Shown: positions 35,673 to 45,744, counted from the stretch's first letter. The stretch is 64,000 nt of DNA from Haloplasmatales bacterium 4B (GCA_003586005.1 NSKI01000004.1:56230-120229); one strand, 5' to 3'. Notes: a model not told the origin generated them from the letters alone. Translations and numbers: made by a program.

Positions 35673-35985
35673 AGTGGAAAATTGTTCAGGAAATATAAAA
35701 TTGATGAACTACCACAGTTGTTTAACGTGTTAATTGGTAAAATGAGTTTTGTTGGACCTAGACCAGATGTCTTAGAGATGAATTATTTGTTTATCTGTTA
35801 GACCAGGAATTACTGGACCAGCAACAATTAAATATAAACATGAATAACAATTGCTTGCCAATGTTAAAAATCCGGAAAAGGATAATAAATTAATATTTAA
35901 AGATAAAATCCAAATAAATATAGATTATATAACTCATTATAGATTTAGTAAAGATTTTTATTATATTTATAAAACATTAATGTAG
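35673..35985 (+). pseudogene. Remnant of an initiating sugar transferase (WcaJ/PglC family)
   Basis: Frame 1 from 35673 reads [33 protein letters not shown] and stops at 35801. After a frameshift it continues [16 protein letters not shown], a second stop, then ANVKNPEKDNKL and DYITHYRFSKDFYYI to TAG at 35985. These are the conserved C-terminal motifs of bacterial sugar-1-phosphate transferases. The N-terminal half is deleted. Confidence 0.8.
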
Positions 35986-35992
35986 GTGAATT

Positions 35993-36820
35993 ATGGCAAA
36001 AATCTTAATATCTTGTGTAAATTATCATTCAGAAAAAGAAATTACCGAATATATTAACCATTTATCTAAGCAAACAGTTTATGATAAATTAGATATTGTG
36101 GTAAGTGATAACAGCTGTGATGAATTAAAGTTTCATAAATTAGTATCTAAATTTAAAGATGTAAAAAATGTGTACTTCTTTAATCCCAAAATGAATTTAG
36201 GATATATACACGGAATTAATTTTGGAATTAATAAATATTTAGAAAACCATGAACTTCCGGAGTGGATTGCAATAACCAATACTGATATTACTTATGTTAC
36301 AGAAACATTTTATGAGGAATTATTAATTAATTATCCAATTGGTTATAATTGTATTATTGCTCCTAGTATTTTTGCTAGGTATAAAAAAGTGTTTCAAAAT
36401 CCAATGCTTATTAACCGTTATTCAAAGTTAGAGATGTTTATTTTGACAAAAGTATACAAAAATAGAATTATTGAGAGAAGCTTTAATTTTGTTAATAATA
36501 TCAGAATCAAATTTATTAAACGTAAAACAAAGGTAGTCCAAAGTCAAGAAATTTATGCTGGTCATGGAGCTTGTTTAATCTTAAACAAAACCTTTTTTGA
36601 AAATGGTGGGAATTTAAATTATGGGAGTTTTTTATTTGGTGAAGAGGTATATATAGCTGAGGTTGTTAGAAATATTGATGGCAAGATTTATTTTGATAAA
36701 GGTTTAAGAGTAAATCACAATGAGCATCAAACAATTGGTAAAGTAAAAAGTAAGTTAATTAATAAATATTATGATGATTCAATGAATTATTTATATAAGA
36801 AATTTTATAAAGATAAATAG
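35993..36820 (+). CDS. Glycosyltransferase family 2
   Basis: 275 residues with an intact GT-A domain. ILISCVNYHSEKEI at the start, VVSDNSCDE, NLGYIHGINFGI and the metal-binding acidic turn ITNTDITYV (about 96-104), then HGACLILNKTFFENGG and FGEEVYIAEV as the acceptor-side motifs. Cytosolic, transferring one sugar to a lipid-linked glycan. It is the only intact gene between the two CapD copies apart from copy 1, so its pathway may be broken and the gene may be decaying or recruited by the downstream locus. Confidence 0.85.
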   Translation: MAKILISCVNYHSEKEITEYINHLSKQTVYDKLDIVVSDNSCDELKFHKLVSKFKDVKNVYFFNPKMNLGYIHGINFGINKYLENHELPEWIAITNTDITYVTETFYEELLINYPIGYNCIIAPSIFARYKKVFQNPMLINRYSKLEMFILTKVYKNRIIERSFNFVNNIRIKFIKRKTKVVQSQEIYAGHGACLILNKTFFENGGNLNYGSFLFGEEVYIAEVVRNIDGKIYFDKGLRVNHNEHQTIGKVKSKLINKYYDDSMNYLYKKFYKDK

Positions 36821-36835
36821 AAAGAGACTGGTATA

Positions 36836-37824
36836 CATGGATAAAATTATGAACTATGTTATTTTCTTATGTTTAGTATATTTACTATATATAAGTTTTT
36901 AAAAAAACAAGAGTATCTTTAATCCTAGTAATTTTTTTATTTTATATTGGTTTATAAACTACAGTATTTTAATGTTTTTTGTTCGTGATTTTAGACTTCG
37001 TTTTGAAGGTAGTAGTTATTTATTACTTATTTGTTCTGTTGTTTTTATTGCTGGTAATTGGCTATAATGTAAAAATTAATTATCAATTTAGGATAATGAT
37101 TAAAGATATCATCCCAAAACTATAAACAATTACGATAATGCTTTCAACCATTGGGTTTTGTGTACTTCCTTTAATGATCATATATTTAAATGGTAATTTT
37201 TTATCTCCATTAAATTTACAATATTTACGAAATATTTCACAGTATATTTAATCCGTATCTAAAAAGAATGAATACATTGGATTATAAATCACTGTATATA
37301 AAGATGTCTTACATATTTTCATCGTTAACGATTATTTCATTAGGATTTTTTTTATAATCAAGTATTTGATTTTAAGGTTTATACCACAATTTAATAAAAG
37401 TATTCCCATATTTCTTATTTTATTACCAGGAGTTGCACTACGATTAGAGATTGATATAGTGGGTAATAATTTGTTTAAATCGTTAAAAAAACAGAAGATT
37501 TATTTCTTTATATAGATATATGTGTTACTAATTTCTATAATTTTAAACATTATTATGTTTATAATCTATAAGAATATCACATTAATCGCTATAGCTACAT
37601 TAATATCTTTTATAAGTTGGTATTTAATAACTAATGTGTATTTTATAATTTATTACAAAATATTCTTATTTAAGAAGTATGTTTTACTTATTTCCTCAAT
37701 TATAATTTATTTTTTATTATCGAGAGTTAATAACATTAATTTAGGGTTTATTATTTACTTGACTATAGCGATTATTCTAGTTACTATTAATTTGTTTCAT
37801 ATTAATCATAGCGATAAAACATAG
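36836..37824 (+). pseudogene. Decayed multi-spanning membrane protein, probably a Wzx-type flippase
   Basis: Long hydrophobic reading frames are broken by several stops and frameshifts from 36836. The region near 37400-37490 reads KSIPIFLILLPGVALR and VGNNLFKSLKKQKIYF, which resembles the cytosolic loop before the C-terminal helices of Wzx/MATE-type flippases, and 37522-37824 remains open with four hydrophobic helices. The upstream part could be from the same gene or from a lost Wzy. The identity is tentative; that it is decayed is clear. Confidence 0.55.
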
Positions 37825-38197
37825 ATATTATAAAACATCACAAAGATATCACAATAATTTGGTAAAATTAGTATGCAATTTTAGATTAATTTTGTTTAAA
37901 ATAGATATATTTATTAATATATTGTAATTTTACTATGTGAAAAAATAAATAATGAAAGAAAATTGAAAAAAATGTGTAAAAAAGTTATTATTTGTGGTAA
38001 AATATCGTTATGTTAAATAATTAAATATAGTTGATATTATTTTGGGGAAACAAAAAAAGTTAATGAAGTGTTTAAAAACATTTAAATATAATTATTATAT
38101 AAAATAATTTATTGATTGAAATGGAAATATTTCATTGTTTAATGTTATAAAAACCCCAAAATTTGGGGTTTTTATTATTTGGTAGGAGATGTTTACT
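37825..38197 (+). promoter_or_regulatory. Untranslated leader of the main polysaccharide operon with a terminator-like hairpin
   Basis: No gene in this 370-base A/T-rich stretch. At 38149-38173 AAAAACCCCAAA pairs with TTTGGGGTTTTT and is followed by more T and A, ending 10 bases before the ribosome site TAGGAG of the next gene. A hairpin so close to the operon start is either the last terminator of the decayed genes or an attenuator. TAAAAT at 37998-38003 is the best -10 guess, without a good -35. Confidence 0.55.
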
Positions 38198-40042
38198 GTG
38201 AAAAAGTTGTTGACTAGGACCGTGTTGATATTTATTCTAGATATAATTATAATTATGCTTTCGTATTTAGCATCTTTGCTACTGATTACAAACTTTAATT
38301 ATGAGCCTAATGATGTTTGGAATTTGTTTGAAAACGTTTATTGGATATTACCAGTTTATGCTTTTTTCTTTATTATTTTAGGATTTTATAGAAGCTTGTG
38401 GAGATATGCTAGTATTGAAGAGGCCATAAGTGGTTTCTTGGCAGTTTTAGCATCTTTTTCTGTTATTACTTTTACAAAAATAATCGCAAAGTTAGCTTTT
38501 GAAATTAATGAGGTAATTGTAGCTAATTTGCTTATATTTATAGGTTTAGTTGGTATTCGTTATAGTTATAGAACGGTGCGAATTTTTTATTCTTATAAGA
38601 AAATTAAAAAGAGTTATCGAAACACTTTAATTATTGGAGCAGGTAACGCTGGAAATTTATTGATTAAAGAAATTAAGAATAACTCAATGTTTAAAAATAA
38701 TGTTGTTTGTTTAGTTGATGATAATAAAAAGAAAAAAGGTAAAAGGATTCAAGGTATAAAAGTAGTCGGAACAACTGATGATTTAGCTAATATTGTTTCT
38801 AAATATAAGATTGAAGAAATATTTGTGGCTTTACCTAGTGCGAGTAGACAAGAGATTCAAAAGGTTCTTACTAAATGTGATTCATTAAAGAAGAAAACAA
38901 AGTTGTTACCTCCATTTTATGAAGTGGTTGATAAAAGTTTTAATTCAAATCAAATTCGTGATGTTCAGATAGAAGATTTATTGGGTCGCGATGAAATTAA
39001 GATTGATGATGATGGCATTAGTGATTTTATTAAAGATGAAATAGTCCTTGTCACAGGTGGCGGAGGATCAATTGGGTCTGAATTATGTCGTCAGATTGTT
39101 GATTATAAACCAAAGAAATTACTTATTTTAGATGTTTATGAAAATAATGCTTATGATATTCAAAATGAGTTATTAATGCATAATACCCACAATAAAGATT
39201 TTCCAGAACTTATTGTCTTAATAGCGTCTGTTAGAGATGAACAAAGACTTAATGAAGTATTCTCTAAATATAAACCAACAGTTGTATTCCATGCTGCAGC
39301 ACATAAACATGTGCCACTTATGGAAGTTAGTCCAAAAGAAGCGATTAAGAATAATGTGTTTGGGACATATAATGTGGCTAAGATATCTAACGAATTTAAT
39401 GTGAAGAGGTTTGTTTTGATATCTTCTGATAAAGCTGTTAATCCTACTAATATAATGGGGGCTACTAAACGCTTTGCGGAAATGATTATTCAAGCATTTA
39501 ATAAGATTAGTAATACCCAGTACGCTGCAGTAAGGTTTGGAAATGTGCTAGGAAGTAATGGTTCTGTTATTCCACTGTTTAGAAGACAAATATTAGAAGG
39601 TGGACCTGTTACTGTTACTCATAAGGATATTATAAGATACTTCATGACAATACCTGAAGCTGTTCAACTTGTATTACAAGCTGGAGCGTTTGCGAATGGT
39701 GGCGAGATATTTGTTTTAGATATGGGTGAACCAGTAAGGATTTTAGATTTAGCTGAAAAGTTAATAAGATTTAGTGGTTATGAACCATATAGTGAAATTA
39801 ATATCGAAATTACTGGTTTAAGACCAGGTGAAAAACTCTTTGAAGAACTATTGTTAGATGATGAAGGTTTATTAAAGACTCACAATGATAAAATCTTTGT
39901 GAGTGAAGTTAATGGAATATATATCGATAAAATTGAAAAACAATTAGCAGAAATGAAAGATATGATAAAAAGTGATAATGTTGTTGTTCAAAATGTGTTT
40001 TCTAAGTATGTAAATACTTATAAAAATATTGATAAAAAGTAG
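38198..40042 (+). CDS. Membrane-bound UDP-GlcNAc 4,6-dehydratase (CapD/EpsC/WbpM type), copy 2
   Basis: 614 residues with the same layout as copy 1: four N-terminal helices, TLIIGAGNAGNLLIKEI, then the catalytic VTGGGGSIGSELCRQI, HAAAHKHVPLME and SSDKAVNPTN. The GTG at 38198 is 9 bases from TAGGAG; the ATG at 38189 would overlap it. It is the first gene of the intact operon. With the transferase and reductase that follow it predicts synthesis of a 6-deoxy-HexNAc (QuiNAc or FucNAc type) at the membrane. Confidence 0.93.
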   Translation: MKKLLTRTVLIFILDIIIIMLSYLASLLLITNFNYEPNDVWNLFENVYWILPVYAFFFIILGFYRSLWRYASIEEAISGFLAVLASFSVITFTKIIAKLAFEINEVIVANLLIFIGLVGIRYSYRTVRIFYSYKKIKKSYRNTLIIGAGNAGNLLIKEIKNNSMFKNNVVCLVDDNKKKKGKRIQGIKVVGTTDDLANIVSKYKIEEIFVALPSASRQEIQKVLTKCDSLKKKTKLLPPFYEVVDKSFNSNQIRDVQIEDLLGRDEIKIDDDGISDFIKDEIVLVTGGGGSIGSELCRQIVDYKPKKLLILDVYENNAYDIQNELLMHNTHNKDFPELIVLIASVRDEQRLNEVFSKYKPTVVFHAAAHKHVPLMEVSPKEAIKNNVFGTYNVAKISNEFNVKRFVLISSDKAVNPTNIMGATKRFAEMIIQAFNKISNTQYAAVRFGNVLGSNGSVIPLFRRQILEGGPVTVTHKDIIRYFMTIPEAVQLVLQAGAFANGGEIFVLDMGEPVRILDLAEKLIRFSGYEPYSEINIEITGLRPGEKLFEELLLDDEGLLKTHNDKIFVSEVNGIYIDKIEKQLAEMKDMIKSDNVVVQNVFSKYVNTYKNIDKK

Positions 40043-40052
40043 GTTGTATATT

Positions 40053-40682
40053 ATGTATCCTTTGATAAAAAGAATGATTGATGTTTTATTAGCTTTAATA
40101 GGGCTTATATTATTAAGTCCATTGTTTATTCTACTAGCAATGTTAATAAAAGTTAATTCAAAAGGGCCAATTCTCTTTAAACAGAAAAGAGTAGGAAAAA
40201 ATAAAAAACATTTTTATATATTGAAATTTAGAACAATGAGAATAGATACACCAAAGGATATACCAACGCACATGCTTGAAAATCCTAATAAATATATTAC
40301 CAAAGTTGGGAAATTTCTCAGAAAAACAAGTCTAGATGAAATACCACAAATATGGAACATATTTGTAGGACAAATGTCTATTATCGGTCCAAGACCAGCT
40401 CTGTGGAATCAATTTGATTTGATTGCAGAAAGAGATAAATATGGAGCAAATGATGTACCTACAGGTCTTACTGGTTGGGCACAAATTAATGGTAGAGATG
40501 AACTTCCTATTACAGAAAAAGCAAAACTGGATGGAGAGTATGTTAAACGAAGAGGTCTTTGGATGGATATTAGGTGTTTCTTTAGAACCATCATGTCTAT
40601 ATTAAAGAGTGATGGTGTTTTAGAAGGCGGAACAGGTAAAGCACAAAAAGATGCTATTAATAAGGAGAATATATCAGCATGA
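40053..40682 (+). CDS. PglC/EpsL-type phosphoglycosyl transferase (initiating enzyme)
   Basis: 209 residues, the short monotopic form. An N-terminal re-entrant helix (about 6-32) is followed by KGPILFKQKRVGKN, FRTMR (the Asp-Glu active pair lies in SLDEIPQIWN), MSIIGPRPAL and GLTGWAQINGRD. It transfers a sugar-1-phosphate from a UDP-sugar to undecaprenyl phosphate, starting the repeat unit. The ATG at 40053 gives the family N-terminus MYPLIKRMIDVLLA. It starts 10 bases after copy 2 of CapD. Confidence 0.92.
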   Translation: MYPLIKRMIDVLLALIGLILLSPLFILLAMLIKVNSKGPILFKQKRVGKNKKHFYILKFRTMRIDTPKDIPTHMLENPNKYITKVGKFLRKTSLDEIPQIWNIFVGQMSIIGPRPALWNQFDLIAERDKYGANDVPTGLTGWAQINGRDELPITEKAKLDGEYVKRRGLWMDIRCFFRTIMSILKSDGVLEGGTGKAQKDAINKENISA

Positions 40683-41536
40683 TGAAAATACTTATAACAG
40701 GAGCTAATAGTTATGTAGGTACAAGCCTTGAAAAATGGTTAGCAAAATATCCTGATAAATATTTAATAGATACAGTTGATATGCAAGGAGATGGATGGAA
40801 AGAAAAAGATTTCTCTATGTTTGATGTGGTATTTCATGTTGCTGGTATTGCTCATGTTTCATCTGATCCAAAGTTGGAAGATTTATATTATAAAATAAAT
40901 CGTGATTTAACAATTGAAACAGCTGAGAAAGCAAAAAATGAAGGTGTAAAACAGTTCATTTTTATGAGTAGTATCATTGTTTATGGTGACAGCAGTAGTA
41001 ATAAAAGAGTAATAACTATAGATACAATGCCTACACCAAGTAACTTTTATGGTAATAGCAAACTTCAAGCAGAAGAAGGTATTAGAACTTTGGAAAATGA
41101 CAATTTCAAGGTAGTAATTCTTAGGCCTCCAATGATCTATGGAAAAGGGTCAAAAGGTAATTATCCAAAACTAGTTAAAGCAGCATTAAAAATGCCCATA
41201 TTTCCAAATATTGATAATGAACGAAGTATGTTACATATTGATAATCTTTGTGAATTCGTAAAAGCAATGATTGATAATGAAGAAACAGGATTGTTTTTTC
41301 CACAAAACAAAGAGTATGTAAATACCTCAGAAATGGCAAAACTGATTGCTGAAATTCATGGTAAAAAAATTAGGCTAGTTAAAATTTTTAATTGTCCTTT
41401 GAAATTAATGAGTAAATTTCTTGGAATGATTAATAAGGTATTTGGTAATTTGGTTTATGATCAAAAGATGAGTGAATATAAAAGGGATTATCGAATCAGG
41501 AATTTAAGAGACAGTATTAAAAGGACAGAAGGTTAG
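40679..41536 (+). CDS. NAD-dependent epimerase/reductase, probable UDP-4-keto-6-deoxy-HexNAc 4-reductase
   Basis: 285 residues, extended SDR. ITGANSYVGTSLEKW binds the nucleotide, FHVAGIAHVSSDP, SSIIVYGD and the catalytic YGNSK (about 118-122) follow. In context, after a 4,6-dehydratase and a PglC-type transferase, it matches WbpV/WreQ-like enzymes that reduce the 4-keto product to UDP-QuiNAc or UDP-FucNAc. Substrate is inferred from context. It overlaps the previous gene by four bases (ATGA). Confidence 0.8.
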   Translation: MMKILITGANSYVGTSLEKWLAKYPDKYLIDTVDMQGDGWKEKDFSMFDVVFHVAGIAHVSSDPKLEDLYYKINRDLTIETAEKAKNEGVKQFIFMSSIIVYGDSSSNKRVITIDTMPTPSNFYGNSKLQAEEGIRTLENDNFKVVILRPPMIYGKGSKGNYPKLVKAALKMPIFPNIDNERSMLHIDNLCEFVKAMIDNEETGLFFPQNKEYVNTSEMAKLIAEIHGKKIRLVKIFNCPLKLMSKFLGMINKVFGNLVYDQKMSEYKRDYRIRNLRDSIKRTEG

Positions 41537-41542
41537 TTTGAT

Positions 41543-42796
41543 ATGAAGACAATATGGATTATAGATCATTATTCATCAGAACCTAAATATGGTGGTATTT
41601 CAAGGCAGTATGATTTTGCACTTGAACTATCGAAACGCGGGTATAACATTGTAGTAATTTCATCTTCGTTTTCACATTTTACACATAAATACATATCGGA
41701 GGAAGATTACTTTATTTCTAAAATAAATAATAATGCACATTACATATATTTAAAAACTAAACCTTATAAGGAAAATGGTGGACTAAGTAGACTCAAAAAT
41801 ATGATTTCTTTTGAAAGAGCAATAAAGAAATATAGAGATAAGATTGCAAGAGAATTAGGTAACCCTGATGTGATAAGTGGTTGTTCAGTGCACCCATTTG
41901 CTTGGGTAGCTGCATCTAAGGCTTCTAAGAAATACAAAGCTAGATTAGTAATAGAAGTTCGAGATTTATGGCCTGCTGTTTGGGTTTTATCTGGAGATAA
42001 ATCCAAATATCATCCAATGGTTTTGTTTTTTGGTATACTAGAAAAATGGGCATATCGTAAAGCAGACAGAATAATTTATTCAATGGTTTATGGAGATAGA
42101 TACATTTGTGGTGAATTGGGTTTTAGTAGAGAAAAGTCTTATCTTATAGGACAACCAATGGATTGTGAACGCTTTGATAAATATGCTGAAACAAAGTTTG
42201 AACTAATCCCTGAATATATTAGAAATTTCATTAGGGATTCTTTTGTATGTGTTTTCGCTGGATATTATATGAAATATGAAGGTGTCTACACGATGCTTGA
42301 AGCAGCTAAAATATTAAAAGAAAAAGATATACCAATTAAAATGGTGTTTGTTGGAAGTGGTCAAGAAAAAGACAAAATGGAATTATTTGTTAAAGAAAAT
42401 CATCTTGATAATGTATGTGTGGGCTCTAGGATCAGAAAAGAAGCTATTCCCGCATTGCTAAAATTAAGTAAAATTTGCATGGCACATTTAGCTGTTGAAG
42501 GACATGACAAAGCATACCAATACGGTGTGTCTAAGAATAAAGTGAATGAATATTTATATTCTGGTGCATGTACGATTTACGGTTTTTTGTATAAAGATGA
42601 TGTAGTTGCTACTTCCGGTGCAGGGTATGTAATAGAACCTTTCAATTCACAAGAATTAGCAGAAAGAATAGAAGAGGTATATAATATGCAAGATCGCGAA
42701 TATAGTAAATTTTCTATAAATGGTCGCGCGTATATAAATGATTTCCATAAGGTTCAGGTGTTAACAGATAAGTTAGAAAATATATTTTTCAGATAA
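41543..42796 (+). CDS. Glycosyltransferase family 4 (WbuB-like)
   Basis: 417 residues, GT-B fold. It begins IWIIDHYSSEPKYGGISRQYDFALELSKRGY and has EVRDLWPAV and VFVGSGQEKDKME, with a C-terminal nucleotide-sugar site. The EVRDLWP motif is typical of WbuB/FucNAc-transferase-like enzymes, which fits the deoxy-HexNAc pathway of the two upstream genes. It acts on the inner membrane face. Confidence 0.88.
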   Translation: MKTIWIIDHYSSEPKYGGISRQYDFALELSKRGYNIVVISSSFSHFTHKYISEEDYFISKINNNAHYIYLKTKPYKENGGLSRLKNMISFERAIKKYRDKIARELGNPDVISGCSVHPFAWVAASKASKKYKARLVIEVRDLWPAVWVLSGDKSKYHPMVLFFGILEKWAYRKADRIIYSMVYGDRYICGELGFSREKSYLIGQPMDCERFDKYAETKFELIPEYIRNFIRDSFVCVFAGYYMKYEGVYTMLEAAKILKEKDIPIKMVFVGSGQEKDKMELFVKENHLDNVCVGSRIRKEAIPALLKLSKICMAHLAVEGHDKAYQYGVSKNKVNEYLYSGACTIYGFLYKDDVVATSGAGYVIEPFNSQELAERIEEVYNMQDREYSKFSINGRAYINDFHKVQVLTDKLENIFFR

Positions 42797-42810
42797 AGGA
42801 ATAAAGAATT

Positions 42811-44487
42811 ATGTTTAGAAAATTGAAATTGTATTTTAATACACTTAAGTATTTAAAAACTAAACAACTATATTATCAATTAAAAAGAAAACTTATAAGA
42901 AATAGTTTTAAGTATAAAAAAATTTTTTCAATTGATAGATATAAACCAAGTAAAATACAAATAGATGAATTAGATTTAGATACAATGTATTTAAGTAGGT
43001 TTAATACAGAAAATTTACTAAATAATCATATTGAACTTTTAAACGAAGAATACAATCTGGATTTAAACAATTGGAATAACCCTAAAGCATCGCATTTGTG
43101 GAATTTTAATCTTCATTACTTGGAGTATTTAATAGCGTTAGCGGCTGATTATCGTAGTTCAAATGATGTTAGGTATTATAATAAGTTTAAAGAAATATTA
43201 AATAGTTGGATTGAAAATAATAAAGAATTTAAGGGTGACGCATGGGAAACTTATACAATTTCTTTACGCATCCCAAATTTATTTATCTGTTTTGATTTAT
43301 TTGGTAAAATATTTGATATTGACAAAGAATTTAAAAGTCAGGTATTAGAGAGCATCTTTATTCAATATCAATACTTACTTCAAAATCAAGAACTTCATTT
43401 GCTAGGAAATCATTATTTTGAAAATTTAAAAACAATAATAATTTGTAGTCTATATTTTGATGAGGAAGATGTTTATCAAAAATTTTTTTTAATACTTAAA
43501 AAAGAAATCAATGAGCAAATCCTTGATGATGGACTGCATTATGAATTAAGCCTCATGTACCATAAGATAATATTGGAAGATATTATTAGAATTATTGTTT
43601 GTATACAGCAAAGAAAACCTAATGATATAATATTTTTAACTCAAATAGTCCAAAAAATGGTTGGAGTTTTAGTGTCTTTAGAACAAGGTATGGGAAAAAT
43701 ACCATTGTTTAATGATGCTGGAGATGGTGTTGCGAAAGAAACACATCAATTATTAAATGCATCAAAAAAGTTATTCAATATAGAACCTATATATATGACA
43801 AATTTTCCTTTGTCAGGGTATCATAAAATTTATAACAATAATATCGCTATTATGTTTGATACAGGAAGGTTAGGGCCAAAATATATGTCAGGTCATGGGC
43901 ATTGTGATGCATTAAGTTTTGAATTATCGATTGATAACAAACCAATCTTTGTAAATTCTGGAACTTATCAATACCAAGGCAAGTTAAGGGAATTTTTTAG
44001 AAGTACTGAAGCTCATAATACGGTTATGATAGGTAATCAACAACAATCAGAATATTGGGATAAACATAGAGTTGGTAGAAGAATTCGAAATATAGTTTTT
44101 AAAAAAACTGAGAATGGAATTTTAGGCTCATATGAAAATTATTTAGGTAATTATCATCAAAGAGAGATGTTATTTGAAAATAATAAAAAATTAATTATTA
44201 AAGATCAAGTATGTGTAAAAAAAGAGCAAACAATACGTTCTTATTTGCATCTTGCTCCGCATTTAATTGTAGAAAAGAAAGATAAGGTTTTTGTTGTTAA
44301 GGATAAAAAAGAAAATCAAAGCATTTGTACTATAAGTTATAGTGGAGTAAAAGATGTAGTAATACACAAAGAAGGAGTATTATCGTTTTATTCTAGAGCA
44401 TTCGGAGTATTAGAAAAAAAAAATGTATTAGAATTTTTATGGAATTCTTCAAGAAAACACACAGAGATTTTTATTGATATTTTATGA
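42811..44487 (+). CDS. Heparinase II/III-family protein
   Basis: 558 residues. The N-terminal half is an (alpha/alpha) barrel: HLWNFNLHYLEYLIALA, DAWETYTISLRIPN and NHYFENLKT. The C-terminal half is the heparinase II/III beta domain with HGHCDALSFELSIDNKP (His near 366-368) and STEAHNTVMI. Such genes are common in uronate-rich polysaccharide clusters, where they may trim or cleave the polymer by beta-elimination. There is no signal peptide, which is odd for a lyase of a surface polymer and suggests a cytosolic or intermediate-level role. Confidence 0.87.
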   Translation: MFRKLKLYFNTLKYLKTKQLYYQLKRKLIRNSFKYKKIFSIDRYKPSKIQIDELDLDTMYLSRFNTENLLNNHIELLNEEYNLDLNNWNNPKASHLWNFNLHYLEYLIALAADYRSSNDVRYYNKFKEILNSWIENNKEFKGDAWETYTISLRIPNLFICFDLFGKIFDIDKEFKSQVLESIFIQYQYLLQNQELHLLGNHYFENLKTIIICSLYFDEEDVYQKFFLILKKEINEQILDDGLHYELSLMYHKIILEDIIRIIVCIQQRKPNDIIFLTQIVQKMVGVLVSLEQGMGKIPLFNDAGDGVAKETHQLLNASKKLFNIEPIYMTNFPLSGYHKIYNNNIAIMFDTGRLGPKYMSGHGHCDALSFELSIDNKPIFVNSGTYQYQGKLREFFRSTEAHNTVMIGNQQQSEYWDKHRVGRRIRNIVFKKTENGILGSYENYLGNYHQREMLFENNKKLIIKDQVCVKKEQTIRSYLHLAPHLIVEKKDKVFVVKDKKENQSICTISYSGVKDVVIHKEGVLSFYSRAFGVLEKKNVLEFLWNSSRKHTEIFIDIL

Positions 44488-44510
44488 ATAGAGGAAAGAG
44501 GTCCATTAAT

Positions 44511-45731
44511 ATGATTAATGTAATCGGATTAGGATATATAGGATTACCAACTGCCTTAATGTTTGCAAAAAGCGGGGTTGAAGTTATAGGCACAGATTAT
44601 AGCAAACATTTAGTAGATAGTTTATCAAAAGGAAAACTTACATTTGAAGAAGAAGGGTTAGAAAACCTTTTTAATGATGCTGTATTTAAAGGTATTAAAT
44701 TTACAACAGAATACCAAAACACGGATATATATATAATTGCGGTACCCACACCATATATATATTCTAATAAAAAATTGGATCCTAAATATGTATTGTCAGC
44801 GGTTAATACAGTATTAGATGTGTGCAATAAAGGAGCTATTATAATAATAGAATCAACGATTTCTCCGGGTTCAATTGATAAATATGTTCGTCCTGAGATA
44901 GAGAAAAAAGGGTATGTCTTAGGTGAAGATATTCATCTCGTACATGCTCCTGAAAGAATAATACCAGGGAATATGATTCATGAACTAGAACATAATTCAA
45001 GAACTATAGGTGCGGATGATCCTAAAATTGGTGAAAAAGTTAAGGGATTGTACTCGAGTTTTTGTAAATCGGAGATTGTTGTTACAGATATAAGATCAGC
45101 TGAAATGTCAAAAGTTGTTGAGAATACTTTTCGAGATGTTAATATTGCATTTGCTAATGAATTAGCTAAAATTTGTCGTGAAGATAATATGGATGTTTAT
45201 GAAATTATTAGAATAGCAAACAAACACCCACGTGTAAATATCCTTCAACCCGGTCCGGGAGTAGGAGGGCATTGTATTTCAGTCGATCCTTGGTTCTTAG
45301 TAGGTGATTATCCCGATCTTACTAACTTAATATTAACTGCTAGAAAAATAAATGATTCTATGCCTACGCATGTTTTAGGTAGAATTCGAGATATAATGAG
45401 AGAACATAATATAAAGGATATATCTAAAGTTGGTATATATGGATTAACTTATAAAGAAAATGTTGATGATATAAGAGAAAGTCCAACACTTCAACTATTA
45501 GAAAGAATGGACGAGCATTTAGCTTTTGGAGTGAAAGTGTATGACCCATTTGTTAAAACAAGAATAGTTGATCACCAATTTATGAATTTTGAAGATTTCT
45601 TAAATGAAATAGAAATTTTAGTTATTATAACTGCACATGATCAAATTAAAAATAAAATGGATTTAATTAAAAATAAGTTAGTGTTAGACACCAAAAACAT
45701 TTGTACTTTTGAAGGTGCCTATAAACTATAG
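44511..45731 (+). CDS. wecC: UDP-N-acetyl-D-mannosaminuronate dehydrogenase (WecC type)
   Basis: 406 residues. GLGYIGLPTALMFAKSG at the start, ESTISPGSIDKY, the dehydrogenase catalytic Cys in GPGVGGHCISVDPW (about 253-266) and YGLTYKENVDDIRESP in the C-domain. Oxidises UDP-ManNAc to UDP-ManNAcA with two NAD. The ATG at 44511 gives the typical start MINVIGLGYIG and follows AAAGAGG. wecB follows, as is usual. Confidence 0.9.
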   Translation: MINVIGLGYIGLPTALMFAKSGVEVIGTDYSKHLVDSLSKGKLTFEEEGLENLFNDAVFKGIKFTTEYQNTDIYIIAVPTPYIYSNKKLDPKYVLSAVNTVLDVCNKGAIIIIESTISPGSIDKYVRPEIEKKGYVLGEDIHLVHAPERIIPGNMIHELEHNSRTIGADDPKIGEKVKGLYSSFCKSEIVVTDIRSAEMSKVVENTFRDVNIAFANELAKICREDNMDVYEIIRIANKHPRVNILQPGPGVGGHCISVDPWFLVGDYPDLTNLILTARKINDSMPTHVLGRIRDIMREHNIKDISKVGIYGLTYKENVDDIRESPTLQLLERMDEHLAFGVKVYDPFVKTRIVDHQFMNFEDFLNEIEILVIITAHDQIKNKMDLIKNKLVLDTKNICTFEGAYKL

Positions 45732-45744
45732 TTAGGATGGTAAT

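Noticed and set aside
36836..37824. Mobile element as the cause of the broken frames
   Set aside because: No transposase motifs, terminal inverted repeats or target duplications are visible in the region.
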